In this document: positions 33,707 to 53,300 of the stretch, piece after piece
Layout: each line of letters begins with the position of its first letter
Position numbering within the stretch: position 1 is the stretch's first letter
Assembly (NCBI GenBank): GCA_020137815.1
Contig: CM035358.1
Coordinates: 2,345,321 to 2,409,320, forward strand
DNA: 64,000 nucleotides
Direction: 5' to 3'
Origin: Hormiphora californensis
Taxonomy: Eukaryota; Ctenophora; Tentaculata; Cydippida; Pleurobrachiidae
Translations under genes and position numbers: made by a program
Notes under the pieces: model-generated
What the model saw: only the letters and a program-made list of their open reading frames with translations
Databases searched by the model: none
What the model was told of the DNA's origin: nothing

Positions 33707-33957
33707 TTAAAGTGAGAGAGAACAGCAGGGATTTTCACAAAAAGTTGTCTGGATACTCCTTGATGGCGAACTAAAACTTTAGTGAAAACTGCATGTATCT
33801 AGCATTATAGGCCCATATAATGGTGCGTCTCGCATGTGTTAGCTCAATTTTCAAAAACATGCTAGAGAAATGCGGTTTTCACTAAAGTTTTAGTTAGCCA
33901 TCAAGGAGTATCCAGATAACTTTTTGTGAAAATCCCTGCTGTTCTCTCTCACTTTAA
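33707..33957. mobile_element. TTAA-flanked foldback MITE (piggyBac-like)
   Basis: Arms of about 85 bp starting AGTGAGAGAGAACAGCAGGG are inverted copies. The element is bounded by TTAA on both sides (33707-33710 and 33954-33957), the exact target of piggyBac-type elements. The centre is about 80 bp. No coding capacity. Confidence 0.8.
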
Positions 33958-36900
33958 GATATTATTAATTTACACACTTGGTGCACGGCGGGAACTAACA
34001 AATACAAACTAAAATATAAAAGTGCGAAGACTGGAGTCTGGGAGCAAAAAAGCTGTGATCAGTATGCAATATGTAAGATAAAAAGTTAGCGATGGTAGTT
34101 TTCTTAAGACTTGTTACCTAAAGTGATATGAGGTGGCATTATAACACTTCGTTAGCGGCATATTTCCAGTACCACGTCGGTATATTTACAGGTCAACACT
34201 AATACTACTTTATAGATGGCAACTGCAAAGTATGGGGAACTCTATCAAAGAATACTTTTGCAGCTTAAGTCCTCTGCAGTAACTCGCGAATCAGGTAGGT
34301 ATAAAACGAGGACTTGTCATATAATGTCTCACTGAATATCTTTCTGACGAGCTCCAGACCACTCTATAATTGTTAGAAAGAGTCATCTCCTCAAAACTAT
34401 AACGTCTGGTAGAAACAAGACATCTCTATGACATAAAGTAAGGACCCTACAAAGATTGATTAATCTCTTTGAGTCTTTGAAGTGACATGTACAATTCACA
34501 AACGACACCTAAAGATATTCATTTTGGCATGTGTCTCTACCGAATTCCAAATTATACATACCCTAGATCATTTCGCAATTATACCAACTATTTCAAATCA
34601 GGCAAAGACCATTTAAAAGATGATGTATTTCAGTACAGAAGAAAATTATCAAGCTAAACTGATTTTAGCACCTATCAACCTTGATACAAATCTCTCACAC
34701 GCCCGTCTCTCTCTTAAAAACGCTTGATAACAGCTCATATATGGACAAATCGAACTGTTCGATGACACACTCTGAAGATGGATGGATGAAACTTGACAGA
34801 TTCGAATTGTACATGAACGACGAGCATCATAGTTCTTTAGAAAGAAATGTAGGTAAGGATCAACTGTTCACGAGGGGCATGCTGCTGTGTGTCCGAGTCT
34901 AATCTTCCCGGTCCTGTAATGTACAGGATGTATCATATGATGTTGTGAAAAGGGGAACTAATATTAATTAAAGATTAAAATTTGATTTATTAGATCTCAC
35001 ACCCATCCGCCACATCCCAGTCCACAAAGATTAAAAGCTAATATCTTATTTTCTCTCCCACGCAACTCGTCCTACGGCTACTGATCAACAGTTCAACTTG
35101 AAGGGGAAGCATACAGCGGATAGATCTTGGTTGTTGAAGTGCAGTGGTTTTGTGAAATATAAATCAAAGATGAAAAGCTATTTACATCATATAATAGATC
35201 AGCTGTGTTGATTGCCATTTAGTATAAACATCTCACACGTATAAGCACAAAAGAAGAAATCGCGATGATCTAGACCCGTTATATTACATGCTTTATTATA
35301 ACACACACTGTGTACATATAATGGTCCACATGTATCTATATCTTATCATGGGTATCATGTGCAGGTACGGTGCCTTTACCCAGGTCCCCGGAAATTACAT
35401 TATAAACTGTTTAGGAAGTATGCAGTTGAATTTTGAAGAAGATTATCTGTTTATAGGGTAACACAAAGAAAATAATCGGTCACAATTCAGGAGGTCAATT
35501 TACCAACACTCAATCAGAAACAATACTCTTGTCCAGTCTGAAACCACCCTCTATCATTTCTCTAACCTGGCCATCACGTACAAACTTTCAAATTCAACGG
35601 CATGGATCTACTTTAACAAACTAATTCACACAGATGACAACTTCTATCAACTTGAGAAATAATCAAATAGAAGAAGTCGATATATATCGCACTATTTGAT
35701 AAGGCTTCACATTGTACTGTGGGGGCAGATGGGCCATCTTACCCGCCCTATACTGTGCCAATTATATATAGGAGAGGAGGAAACTAATAATAATATAACA
35801 TGTCATGGTCCATAATACAGTGGGATAAATGTTAAATAATAGTATACTTTTGTGGATCTAAGAGAAGATCCTCTACATGGGAGTCACCAACAGAGAGAGG
35901 GTTGATCAATCGGACCCTCACAGATATTAAATGCGATGTGAGCTACAAAAAGAGAAGGTACTGCTTCGGGCAACCAAAAAGTATAATAAATAGTTTATAT
36001 CAGCATGGGAAATCCTAATTGGCTTCAAATGGAGCAGCTGTAGACTCTCGATATACCGTGTATCTCGACATACCCCGACTTGTTCCATCATGTTCAAGTT
36101 CACAATCGATGTATCGGGTATAAAACCTTTCCCACGACAATCCCGGTAAATCGAGTAATGTGCCAGTTTAACATATCCGATAGTGGGATATATTCAATTA
36201 GGGGCAAAGTGGCAAAGGAAACTGTCAAAAAGTGATAGGTATGGGAAATAATAGTTGGGAAATGATAATTGGGGGCGCAAATATTCAGTGAAACTTTAAG
36301 ACAAAAAGTATGGTACAAATAGGAAAAATCCAAAAGATGACAACATCGGGTAGTGGGGTACCTTATTATAGGCGACAACCATAAATGGATCAGCCTATAG
36401 TAAACGCGAGCGTTAACAATGATGTATATTGACTTGTCAAAGAAATATAGTCGCACCAACACCCCATAGATGTTGTTTCATTCGATAGACGCGGGGTGGG
36501 GTTTCCTAATTATAAGTTAGTGAAAGGTGCAAGATTACAAAGGATGTTACTTTGATCGTTATGTGTGGTAAACGAGAGAACAACTTATAAAGGCTGGCAA
36601 GCTGCTTTATAGACGTAGAAAGGAAAATATATATAAGTTAAGACATCGCTGTTCATTTAGGGCAAGACGAGTGGAAGAAGGATTTGGGCAGGGCGTATAC
36701 CACAGATCCTTGAAACTATACCGGTGTGTGCATGCCTATTAACAGCTGCTGCTGGTGCACTGTGACACCCACATTACAATGACAAACAGACCCATAATAT
36801 AGCAGACTATAAACCTGCAATGACTGGCTAATGCAGCAGACCTGTTATGATATTATTAAGTTTGTGCACAATCAAAACTATAGTTGTCTGTCAACATTCT

Positions 36901-37057
36901 GCAAGACGTGTGCCATATAAGCCATTGTTGTTTACTGCTGATGACTTGGTACCCAATATGTCCCTATTGTTGAAGATTATGATTATTGCATATTGCATAA
37001 GCTATTCGAGGGGTAGGGCAATGCTGCAAGTAGTACCATATACCATTCCCTCACTTT

Positions 37058-37137
<80 letters not shown>

Positions 37138-37775
37138 TCCCTTTGATCCCTCTAAATGCAGCTTGATTGTGCAGTACCGCACCCATCACCACCCCCAATC
37201 CCCATACATATGATGCATACCATTAGCCCGGGACGGATTAATGGCAGAGATGTCCTGCAGGTGAGAGTTGTATGGAGCTAGTGCAGGATCATTCGGATTT
37301 TACCAAATTATCACAGACATGGCATTGTCTGTGGGACCGTGCATAGCCAAGCTCCAATAAAGATGGGTAATGGAAAGACATGGCTGCATTGTCGAAGGGC
37401 CAGGCTGAAATTATGTCAGACAGTTAAGTGGCTAATTTAATGGCGACTGAATGTAGGAAAACAAGACCATTTGACGAAAAAGCTTTTACCATCCGAGTAA
37501 GTTGGACGTTGGTTGGGAGACTACCCTATACCACCAGTCATAGACAGGGTAAGCCACTTAACAACAATTAGGCTCACATGAAACGTCAACAACATGGTCT
37601 CATAATGGACCTCTCTCTCTCTCCCTCAGCTGTTCGACAAAAGAAATGACTCGATTTGGAGCCTAGTTTAAACTCCCACCACTAACAAATATAAAGGAGT
37701 GGCAGATGTGTAACTAAGTCTCGCTCGACGATAAGGCGGTGTGTTGTTAAAGACGAGAGGTAAAGACTAGAAGGT

Positions 37776-37854
<79 letters not shown>

Positions 37855-37976
37855 GGATAGAGGGAGAGATAGAGAGTGGGAGACATAGAGAGGGAGAGAT
37901 AGAGAGTGGGAGAGATAAAGAGAAACAGAGGGAGAGAAAGAGGGAGATAGATAGATGGAAAGAAAGGGATAGAGGG

Positions 37977-38014
<38 letters not shown>

Positions 38015-38686
38015 TGGTTAGTGGTAGAAGGAGACGTCATGTGCTTAGGCTTAAAGGCTTAGCGTAAGAAGTTAAGTCATCATTTCAAGTAGTAACTACT
38101 AAATAACATTAAACTGTGAACTATATTTATTCATCGATCGATATACGTCACCGGAGATGAACTACAGAGCTTTCAAGAGCTGAGATTAAGTATGAAATAT
38201 CTCGCATGGATAAGATCAAAGAGACTTGGAGAATGGAGGTGTAAATGTGCAAATGTAAAAGTAGTAAAAGGAATTTGAGAAACTCAGAAAAGTCTGAAAG
38301 TTCCTCAGTTTTGTTTGGTAACGAAATCATCCCTCAGAGAGAGAAAACAGAAACCGCTTTCACTCATTTCAAAAGTTAATACCGCTTCAACCACAAGGCT
38401 TATATACCTAAATTTTTCCACCACAAAATCGAATAATATGGTAATTATTGATAATAAAACTGTTTTTTGTTTTCAAAAGTTAAAGAAGATCGAGGTTTTG
38501 AGACTTGGTATCAAGTTAGAATATATACTAGGCTTTGTTTTTGTTTTTGTGTGAAAAATCGTCAAAAACAGCTGCGGCTATAAGGTGTGATAAGTGATTA
38601 TATATAGAACTCATTTTCACGCAGAAAACCCCCGATCCAAATGATAATTGTGATCGCAGAATATTTCGAAAAAATATAGTTGAGGT

Positions 38687-38738
<52 letters not shown>

Positions 38739-39008
38739 AAGTCAACTTGATTTCGGGATCATAGGGAAGGGTATTTAAAATGGCTAAAATTCTTGGCCAG
38801 AGTGAGAGAGAGGGGAGAGACTAGAGAGAGAGAGAACGAGAAAGAGACTAGGAGAGAATAGAGAGGGATATTGCGAAAAATAGTGAGGGTATCACACATG
38901 TGTGTATTTTGAATGAGAGTTGAACCAATCCTCGATTTCTTTTTCTCTCACGTGGGAGCGACGTTGCTGCGGCCTGGAACACCTGCGATCACAGACACCA
39001 CTGGAGAA

Positions 39009-39065
<57 letters not shown>

Positions 39066-39797
39066 TAGATAGAGAGAGTGAGAGAAAGGAAAAGGGAAAG
39101 CTGGGACTCGAAGTTGGAAAGGTAGCTATAAAAGAGAAAGGGGAGAGATCTAGGCAAAGGATGTGAATGAGAGAGGGATGATAAAAGGAGTGATTTAAGA
39201 GAGAGACGCTGTAAAATCCTGCTAAACGGTTTTTATACGACACTAAAGATCGCTAAATAATTTTTTGATCTTCGGAGGTAATGATGTCACGAGGACGAGA
39301 AAAAAGGCGGAGAAAAACTGTCTGGTGGCGCCAGATCCCGATTTTATTCCCAAATTGATTTGATTCTCAAATCTGAGCGTGCGACACTAGTGCTGCACTC
39401 AGATGGGTCCGCAGCGCCTGACAGGAGAAAAAAAACATTTGGTGAAGGCAATATATTTATTTCAACGCTTCAGTACAGTAGTAGTAGTCCATGCGTGTCT
39501 GGGGCAGTTGGTGTGCGTATAGAACAATGGTGTGAGTATGTTTTAGGGGGCCTGCACAGCTGCCAGCTGGTACAATGTAGAATTGTTTCAGCTAGTACTT
39601 GTCAGTGGACATGGCAGCTCTATTGACAGCGCTACTAAGTGTGGAGTTAACGTGCTAAAAATAGCAACTCTATGATAATTTAGGGTCGATCCATGGAAAC
39701 TTGCCAAGATAGGGATTGTACTTTTTGCGCTAAAGGCAGTTATCATGGTTACATTGTAAAATTTTGAGATATAATATAATTCTTTAGGTAGCACTGC
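33958..39797. other. Gene-poor stretch with GA/CT arrays
   Basis: No exon could be supported. It contains GA/CT arrays at about 37061-37132, 37772-38010, 38690-38735 and 39007-39070. A copy of the CTGTCTGG-type inverted repeat lies near 39318-39425, and a degenerate pogo-type terminus near 36080-36150. Confidence 0.45.
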
Positions 39798-40470
39798 TTG
39801 TACAACTTATAACACCCCCCAGTGTTATAAGTTTTCACTTATAACACCCCCCAGTGATACATGAAAACTTATAACACTGCTGCACTTAGAAGTCCTTACT
39901 CCACTGTTTCTGTCACACTTAAAAACCGTTGGAAAGATAAGCGTGTACGAACTCCCTCTCTCTTTCTTTATGTCACACTCTCAAGCCGTTGCAACACCGA
40001 GATCAAGATAACAGTCACAAACTCCCAGACCCACACATTCTTTATCTCTCTCTCACTCTCGCTAATCTCTCACTCTCTTTACCTATAGATCTCAGGCGTT
40101 ATCTTATCTCTGCCTGCTACCTTATCATGAATTCGTTCTATTGTTACGCCCTAAACTGTCTCTCACTCATGTTTTAAAAATTTTACAATGCAATTTTATT
40201 ATGCCTATTTTCGTTGTACCTGACGTCAACAATAATGTCCCAGATTCTTACACTTTTAGACCTCGCAGGCTCGGTCAAAAAGTAAAACTACATCACTCGC
40301 AGGCTCGTGAGGTAGTTACACTTAGTGGCACTCGCAGGCTCGTGCACTAAAGTACAAGAATCTGCCTCGACCTGTGGTCTCGGATCATTATTGTTGTACT
40401 TATAACACTCGACCTTCGGTCTCGTGTTATAAGTTTTCAGGTACAACTTATAGGCATAATAAAATCCTAC
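39798..40470. repeat. Cluster of nested hairpins with a shared loop core
   Basis: Perfect hairpins share the stem ACTTATAACAC at 39804-39833 and 40398-40434. Between about 40195 and 40467 the sequence folds as a branched tree. The outer pairs are ATTATGCCTAT...ATAGGCATAAT and GTTGTACCTGA...TCAGGTACAAC. Three side hairpins (about 40252-40282, 40284-40318 and 40320-40352) each have a different stem around the same core TCGCAGGCTC. Two further loops read TCGACC(TTC/TGT)GGTCTC. Looks like a non-autonomous foldback element of unusual build. Confidence 0.65.
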
Positions 40471-42151
40471 ATAGTACAATCATACTACAACTAATAACTG
40501 TACCCTGTAGTAGTACTATACTATTTGTGCATCAATCCAATTATCACCTCCATAAACAGGTCTCACATAATGATATTTTGTATCATACATATTCAAGTAA
40601 GATATATAATGCATGCAGCTCTATCGCTAACATAGCTGATAATTGCATATAATATGTTAAGTGAAGACACAGACTGCACATATATCAAAACAGTTTTCAG
40701 ATCACTTAAAGCTGTTGTACACTTGAAGGGACGGTTGGGGGCGATGATCGCCTGCGCCCGGGACCCAATCCTCCCTCCCCCAAGCGAGCGCTATTATATA
40801 CAGTGTTCCTTAGCAGCCAAAAAGTGAAATAAAATAGAACGTTTTACTGCTTATAATAATAAGAATATAATAATAAGAATATGGGTTAAAGATATGGGTT
40901 AAAGAGATAAGTAAAAGTCATGTACTTACTAGATCCTGGGAAACCATGTGGTGGCGTAGTTCAAAAAACATAAGGTCTAAAAATAAAGGTCTTATAAATG
41001 ATAATTCTCTAAATGGCTTGGGCATGAAATATTATGGCTAATGATTTCACTCAGACTCTCAGCAAACATGTACTACTTAACTGGCCACAACGATCCAAGA
41101 AGGCAAACTGAGGTTAGCAGGCGTGATGCCTTGAGGAATTGCCTATATGGTAAACCGACAGTCTGCAAAGGGCTGCCAACAAGCGCTCATAGAAGAAGAA
41201 GAACATACCAAGGGCTCATAGAAGAAGAAGAAGAAGGTGATGCCTAAAAGAAGTCGATTTACGCGTACGTGACAACGATTTTGGTTTGTGATTTACTATT
41301 ACAAGCACATAAAACTCCCAACCCCCCCAACTCCAAATATGCATCAACCTGATCTATTTATCGAAATCGTCATATAAAATATCCTCTTATAATAGTCACA
41401 GAAAAACACAAAGTAAAAATTCGTTTAGCATTCTATTACGCGGCTAGCCACACTTTTACGAAAACCTAATTTGTAATAGGACATTAGAGGACAATGCACT
41501 CGTACGAGTAAACCGCAATCTTGATTGTTGCTAGGTTACCAGAATTCAGCGAGTTGTAGATATATCATATTAATTACGTTTGTGACAGAGAAGACCTAGA
41601 AGTGTGTTGACGTAAAATCTGAGATTTTCATTTTCATTTTGCGCCTGATACTATCCGATACCGATAGAAGGTTTGCCATAACGCCTGGTATAGCTTCCAC
41701 ATAAACACACACCAAATATTTACTTTTAAAACTTAATTGTAAATATAATCGACTAAGACAGCTTTACACTTATAAAGTGTTTTTATGCGTACCTAAACCA
41801 CAACAAAGTTAATTCAATGAAGGAAATAGATTATTCAATAATGCATTGGAGATCACGGAAGTATGCAAATCATGAAGTTGGTGGGTGAAATTATATCACA
41901 TAACAACAGCAATGCAAGTGTAGAACCATGCATTCTGTGAGATCACGAGAGAGCAGAAAATTGCCATCCAATATTGTAGATTACCAATATTGTAGATTAT
42001 TTCTGTCGGCCGAGGTAAAAGTTGCTAGGCAATTGCAATCATGATCGGAGCCCTTTACCGTTTACGAGTGGCAAACGAGTTTTACACAACAAAAGTAGTA
42101 CCTCCGATTCTTCTTCTTCTTCTTCTCTCTCACTATCTCTCTCCCTCTCTA

Positions 42152-42186
<35 letters not shown>

Positions 42187-42495
42187 ATATATATCTCTCT
42201 CTCTGATCAGTCACCATCCTGATCCAGGTGCAGGTGCTTTGTCTGTACAGAAGGGGGATTCCTGGACAAGGACATAACAAAGAAATATCGCACTATGGTT
42301 TTACAAATAGCCCCACTTTCACTCTCCCCCCTCTCTCTCTCTGATCTCTCAATCTCTAAATCACGCAATCCCTCCATCTCTCTATCTCTCTAGTCCCTTA
42401 TCGTATTTATAGTTAAAGTTGTTCATACAGTTTGACTAGGGACTATATCACACGATCACCTTTCATCGGGCAGGTCATGAAGAGCCAATGACCTC

Positions 42496-42580
<85 letters not shown>

Positions 42581-43304
42581 CCACTGCCCCCACTCTAATG
42601 GATTGAGTGCTGCTGAAGCCAGCAGCTTGGATTGCAGTACAATTACCTGGGACCGTGGCGCCACACCGGACACAACGAATTGTCAATAGGCCACCAATAT
42701 CAATCAATTAAAGATCGCATTGAACGATATAAGATCTTTGATATACGTGGAATTGAAGTCTGATGCGGACATTAAGCTGCCAGGCCAATGCTTTGACCGC
42801 TCCACCAATAGCCTGATATGGACAAAGGGATTATAAGGAAGGAAGGAAGCCACTACCGCTGTAAAACATTCTCCATTAGATCCATCAGAATGATCCATTA
42901 GCATGGTATTGGGGTATCATTTTCAAAAAATTTGATTTCCAACAATCGGGGTTCAACTTAACTACATTATCATGAAAAGATTAGAACAAAAACACGCCAC
43001 AATTACACTTACAGTTGATCTATGTGATAAATTAATTTGGTCTTCATTAATCATTAATTGTTTGTCGATGTATTTTGATATGACATCGTGTCGACATTAT
43101 AAATAAAAATGAATCAACAGAGCACCGAGAATCAAACGATTTTAGCAAAAAATGACGCAAATCGAATCCTGACAGAAGGAGGAAGACGAGAGAAAATCTC
43201 ATAATTTTACTTCGTTACTTTACGAGTTTACCATGAAAATACGCATCTATTAAGGTACAGGGACTGTCATAACCCTCTACGCCATTACTCAACAACTCGC
43301 CATG
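40471..43304. other. Gene-poor stretch
   Basis: No exon recognised. GA/CT arrays at about 42126-42205 and 42503-42580. An (AGA)n-tailed segment at about 41090-41245 with a duplicated CTCATAGAAGAAGAAG end resembles the 3' end of a retroelement, but no protein domain is visible. Confidence 0.4.
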
Positions 43305-44611
43305 TAGTTAGGGGCGGGAAGCCAAATATCGGCCATGAATGGGAAAATCAATGCAACAAGCTGATTTCTTCACCAATGTGTCCCCAATGGTGCCCTTTAT
43401 CACCAAAAAAAAGTGTAACATCCGGCTCGGAGTGGAACATGCTCAAAATTTAGAAAAACCATATGGGCGTGGTCGAGCGTGGGAAATTTTTTTACCATCA
43501 ACCAAAATGGAAAAACGAGGGCACTAGAATGTGCAGAATCATCGCATTAGTGGGGGTAGGTGCCGGAATTAAGTCTCTATCTCATCTGGTTAATTAGATA
43601 ATTGGATGATTAGGTTTGCGCATAATTTTCCTTTGGTTATATGGCTATAGCCACTTAGGAAAGAAGTAGAGACAAAACCGAGGGCACTAAAATGATCAGC
43701 GTCCTCGAATTAGTGGGGGTAGGTGCTGGAATTAAGTCTCTATCTCAATCGGTTAATTAGATAATTGGATAATTAGGTTTGCGCATAACCGTTTTTTGGC
43801 TATATGGCTATAGCCACTTAGGAATGGTTTAGAGACTTTTCATTGGTGCCATTTTGTAGGTAATGGTCAAGTTATGGGGGGTCGACGTCGGACTTTTAAG
43901 CTCTATCTTCAACCGTTTAGCCGTTATTTGACTTTAAAGGTGCTCAAAATGAGCAAAAAACGGTAAAAAGCCCGATTTTGAGCACCTTTAAAGTCAAATA
44001 ACGGCTAAACGGTTGAAGATAGAGCTTAAAAGTCCGACGTCGACCCCCCATAACTTGACCATTACCTACAAAATGGCACCAATGAAAAGTCTCTAAACCA
44101 TTCCTAAGTGGCTATAGCCATATAGCCAAAAAACGGTTATGCGCAAACCTAATTATCCAATTATCTAATTAACCGAATGAGATAGAGACTTAATTCCAGC
44201 ACCTACCCCCACTAATTCGAGGACGCTGATCATTTTAGTGCCCTCGGTTTTGTCTCTACTCCTTCCCTAAGTGGCTATAGCCATATAACCAAAGGAAAAT
44301 TATGCGCAAACCTAATTATCCAATTATCTAATTAACCAGATGAGATAGAGACTTAATTCCGGCACCTACCCCCACTAATGCGATGATTCTGCACATTCTA
44401 GTGCCCTCGTTTTTCCATTTTGGCTGATGGTAAAAAAAATTTCCCACGCTCGACCACGCCCATATGGTTTTTCTAAATTTTGAGCATGTTCCACTCCGAG
44501 CCGGATGTTACACTTTTTTTTGGTGATAAAGGACACCATTGGGGACACATTGGTGAAGAAATCAGCTCGTTGCATTGATTTTCCCATTCAGGCTGGTCTA
44601 GCCCCTAACTA
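43305..44611. mobile_element. 1.3-kb foldback element with internally duplicated arms
   Basis: The ends TAGTTAGGGGC and complement bound arms of about 650 bp that are close to identical, centred at about 43960. A GTCGACGTCGGAC...GTCCGACGTCGAC core lies at the middle. Each arm itself contains a tandem duplication of about 170 bp (43520-43690 and 43678-43850). ATG flanks both sides (43302-43304 and 44612-44614), a possible 3-bp target duplication. No coding capacity. Confidence 0.8.
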
Positions 44612-49727
<5,116 letters not shown>

Positions 49728-49980
49728 CAGTCCGCAGTCGGACCCCAATTTACCGTAACCCTGATTTACCGGCAGAATAAATTTCTCAATATATAGGGAA
49801 TTAACGGTATTTGACCCCTAATAATAATATTATTACTAATATACCGGACACCCCGATTAACCAGGTAAAACCTTGGGCACGTCGTGCAATCCCCTGTACG
49901 TAGCGTGGGAAGTCGCTGGCAGCTTCGCTGCCAGGGCAAAACCCTTCCCCCAAACATTCCGGTAAATCGAGGTCCGTCTG
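49728..49980. mobile_element. Pogo/Tigger-like MITE
   Basis: The left end carries CAGTCGGACCCCAATTTACC after a short insertion, and the right end carries its diverged complement, GGTAAATCGAGGTCCGTCTG. TA dinucleotides flank both sides. Related termini occur at about 48290, 55945 and 62404. Confidence 0.65.
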
Positions 49981-50341
49981 TATTAAGTTGAATCTCAAAG
50001 AAAAACTAACATATAACGGAGTTAAAAATGAGTGATTTTATGACAAAATGAAATATCTGATCTGCCGATATTTATAAAACTTTTAAGTGCTCAGCTCATA
50101 AACCACATTCCGGTCTAAAACGCTCTGTTATATAAGAGGGAAACTCATGATTATCAGGTTCTGGTTAGGAGAAGGAGGGTTGGGTATACTTATATTACTA
50201 TTTTAATCCTCTATCTCTTCAAAAGCCACTACACTCTCTCTCACATGTATATGTATCTTCTGTAAAAAGCCACTACACACTCTCTCTCTCACACATATCT
50301 TCTGTAAAATGCCACGTCTCACACACGATCTACTCAAAACA

Positions 50342-53300
50342 CTACGAGCCCTTCTTCATCAGATCATTCTGCTGTCTCATATGAGCTGCTGATGGTTTCA
50401 CAAACGCACTCTTCATGATTTTAAGAGGGATATTTTTCCCGGACAGAGTTAAACAGTTCACCGCTCTACGGCACGGATCTAGTACAGCGGGCAGGGATAT
50501 ATCTCTGTTTTCTTCGAGTGTCACGCTCATGTGGTTGTCACGTGACTTGTAGTGGGTCTTCCTACTGCTCGTCTTTTGCTCCTCTTCTCCTTTTGCTTTA
50601 GTGGGGTGTTGCTGGAGGTGAATGGCGTAGTTGGCCGCTACGAAACCTAGGTAAGGAGATGGGGTTAGACACGGAACTTACTTACACATGCACATGGATG
50701 ATTTAAACTGAATTTCGAGAAAATAAATTTATTTGTTAGTGACGTCACTGACGGATATAAATAAGATACCTGTCATGAAGGCGTCTACACCGGCTCTATG
50801 ACATCCCGTATCTGTCGATCCGTTTACCTCCTTTTCCGATTTCTTATCATCGGTTTTCCGCTTCTTACTCTTGTGGTCGTGTGACCGGATTGCTTCGTCA
50901 ACATTGTGGGATTTCGGGCAGGATTTACCTTCCTTGCAGTGACCGTGATTCTAAGAGTAGATAAAAGTATGTACAATTGAGTAGAAAAAAAGTCTAGTAG
51001 GCACAATTGATGTATATAAATTTCAGCACAGTAACGAGAGTATACATGTGTGTATATTACAGCTTAACAGCAAATTACACAGAGGATCAAGCAGGGATAA
51101 CTGGAATATAAAATGGAGGGCTATAAAATATGTGATAGATGATATGAAGCAAAGGAAGAGAGAAACATTAAAATCCCGTGCTGCACCGGATGCTAAAACA
51201 AGGCTGAAGGGAAAGCTCGTACAAGCAAATCGATACAACGATACCAAAATCACACAATCACACACCAAAACCACACAATTACATACTAAAATCACACATA
51301 AATTCCGCATATTCTCAGCAATGTACCATTAATTAGCATACCAATCAAACACGACGTGCACACCATGATATTACAGCAAGGCAGTGCAGGGGACACACAG
51401 CAAGGCAGTGCAGGGGACACACAGCAAGGCAGGGCACACAGCAGGTTACTTACCGCGAACACATCGCACAGTTCCTGACCGTCAACAGATTGCCGGCTAG
51501 CAAAACAGCTGACCATGTTGACCCATTGTTTCACCGCTTTGTGTTCCGAGAAAGATAAGTGAATGTTCGGTTTTTCCTTCTCCATCGATTCATTCATCCT
51601 CTTGCAACTGTGTTAGAAAGCTGTCAAAAATCCACCGATGTTATGCAGTGGCCGTATTTGACTTTGGGGCGTTCGGCCATGCTAGCACAATAATCAGAGC
51701 ATACCCGAACAACCGAAAGTCACGACCACCGCGGCTGTTCAAATTCCTTTCCAGCGCTGGAGTGCGCGCGCAAAAAGGTCACGTGACCAGTCGCGCGCGA
51801 AATAACCACTTACAAGAGAAAACTCTGGACCGCGCGTTACGTTTCGACCAGCCACGACCTGGTACATAACGTCTAGCTCGACAGATGTGTCGTAGTAGCA
51901 GGAAAGTACGTCCCGGTAACAAAATTACAATATTGGCCTATATCCATCACTCTGCCACACACATACCACTTTCGGAAGAGATATTCAAGATAAGTTGCTG
52001 GTTCTCTGATCAAATACTCAGCGAGACACTTTGTGTCAAGGACACCAGATTTAAACATATCCTGTAGGTCCGCCACGAATATACTCATGGTGGAGGGTAA
52101 TGGAGCGTAAAATGCCTGAAATTAGATGTTTTGAGTTGCACTGGATAGTCCAGAGAAAGAATTATTGGTAAGTGTTGGAAATGGGACAACTGTCCACGGT
52201 CATCTCGTGGGGAGGGGTGTTATTTGTCACCATTTGTCACCATGACAACCCCACTCTCGTACAACCGTGCAACAAGTTAATTAAACAAAAGAAACGAGAG
52301 AGCATGGGGAGAGATGTACCTGATATATAAAGGCAAGGTCTATGAGGCCATTATGAGTCACCACTGGGCACTGAGCTCTCAGTATAGCACCAAATAACTC
52401 CCGTATAGGCTCTGATTGCTTTCGCTCTGAAATATATATTTAATTACTTTAATGAGAGAGTTCTCCTCCGAGTGCCGCCAACAAGGTAACTGGTTATTAC
52501 TTTTATGAGGGGAGATTACAATACGTCTGGTTAATAACCAGTGGTTATTATAGAAGGGAGGCACCAGGCGAGGGATTGTATTTGGAAACCCCCTCCATTG
52601 GTTACATGGTAACTAGTGGGCGTTGCTCTGAGTGAGAGGTGAAAAATATGGAGTACTAATTAGAGCCCAAAAGTTTAGTGAAAAAGGAAAAAGTAGGCAC
52701 ATCTATGAACGTGTGAAATACTACCCACACTTTTTATTGGACCACACGGTACTAACTAAACATCTTTGAAGGTCAGTTAGTTCCGTGTTTGCAGCTAGGT
52801 GGAAGAGAGAGAGGCAGCTGGTACTATAATTACTATAATTACTAATATAAGCGGTCGATTTCTTGGCATTGCGCCTGCTTCTGTGTGTACGGTGAGAAAT
52901 GAGGGATGTTTAATAATTGACTTATCGGTATCTTATGAATCAATACAAGATGGCCCCCGAACAACCACTGTATGTTTTTCAAGTCCCAGAAAACACAATT
53001 GTACCGTGCCTTTGTTCAACATTTTCTTGATAAACATAGGTTGTGTATAATACCACAGCAGACGGATCATCTCTCTTGTACTCATGACTCGCATTGGTGG
53101 CAGGTGCAATATATAAACAAAAGTAGTTGCATAAGAACAGTAATTGATCTACCGAACCCTCACAGAGCGCCGTGAGCTACACAACAGTAACAGTAATATG
53201 AACAGTAACAGTAATATGAACAGTAATATGAACACTAACATGAACAGTAAAATGAACAGTAAAATGAACACTAACAGGAACTGTAAAAGTTAATATTCTC

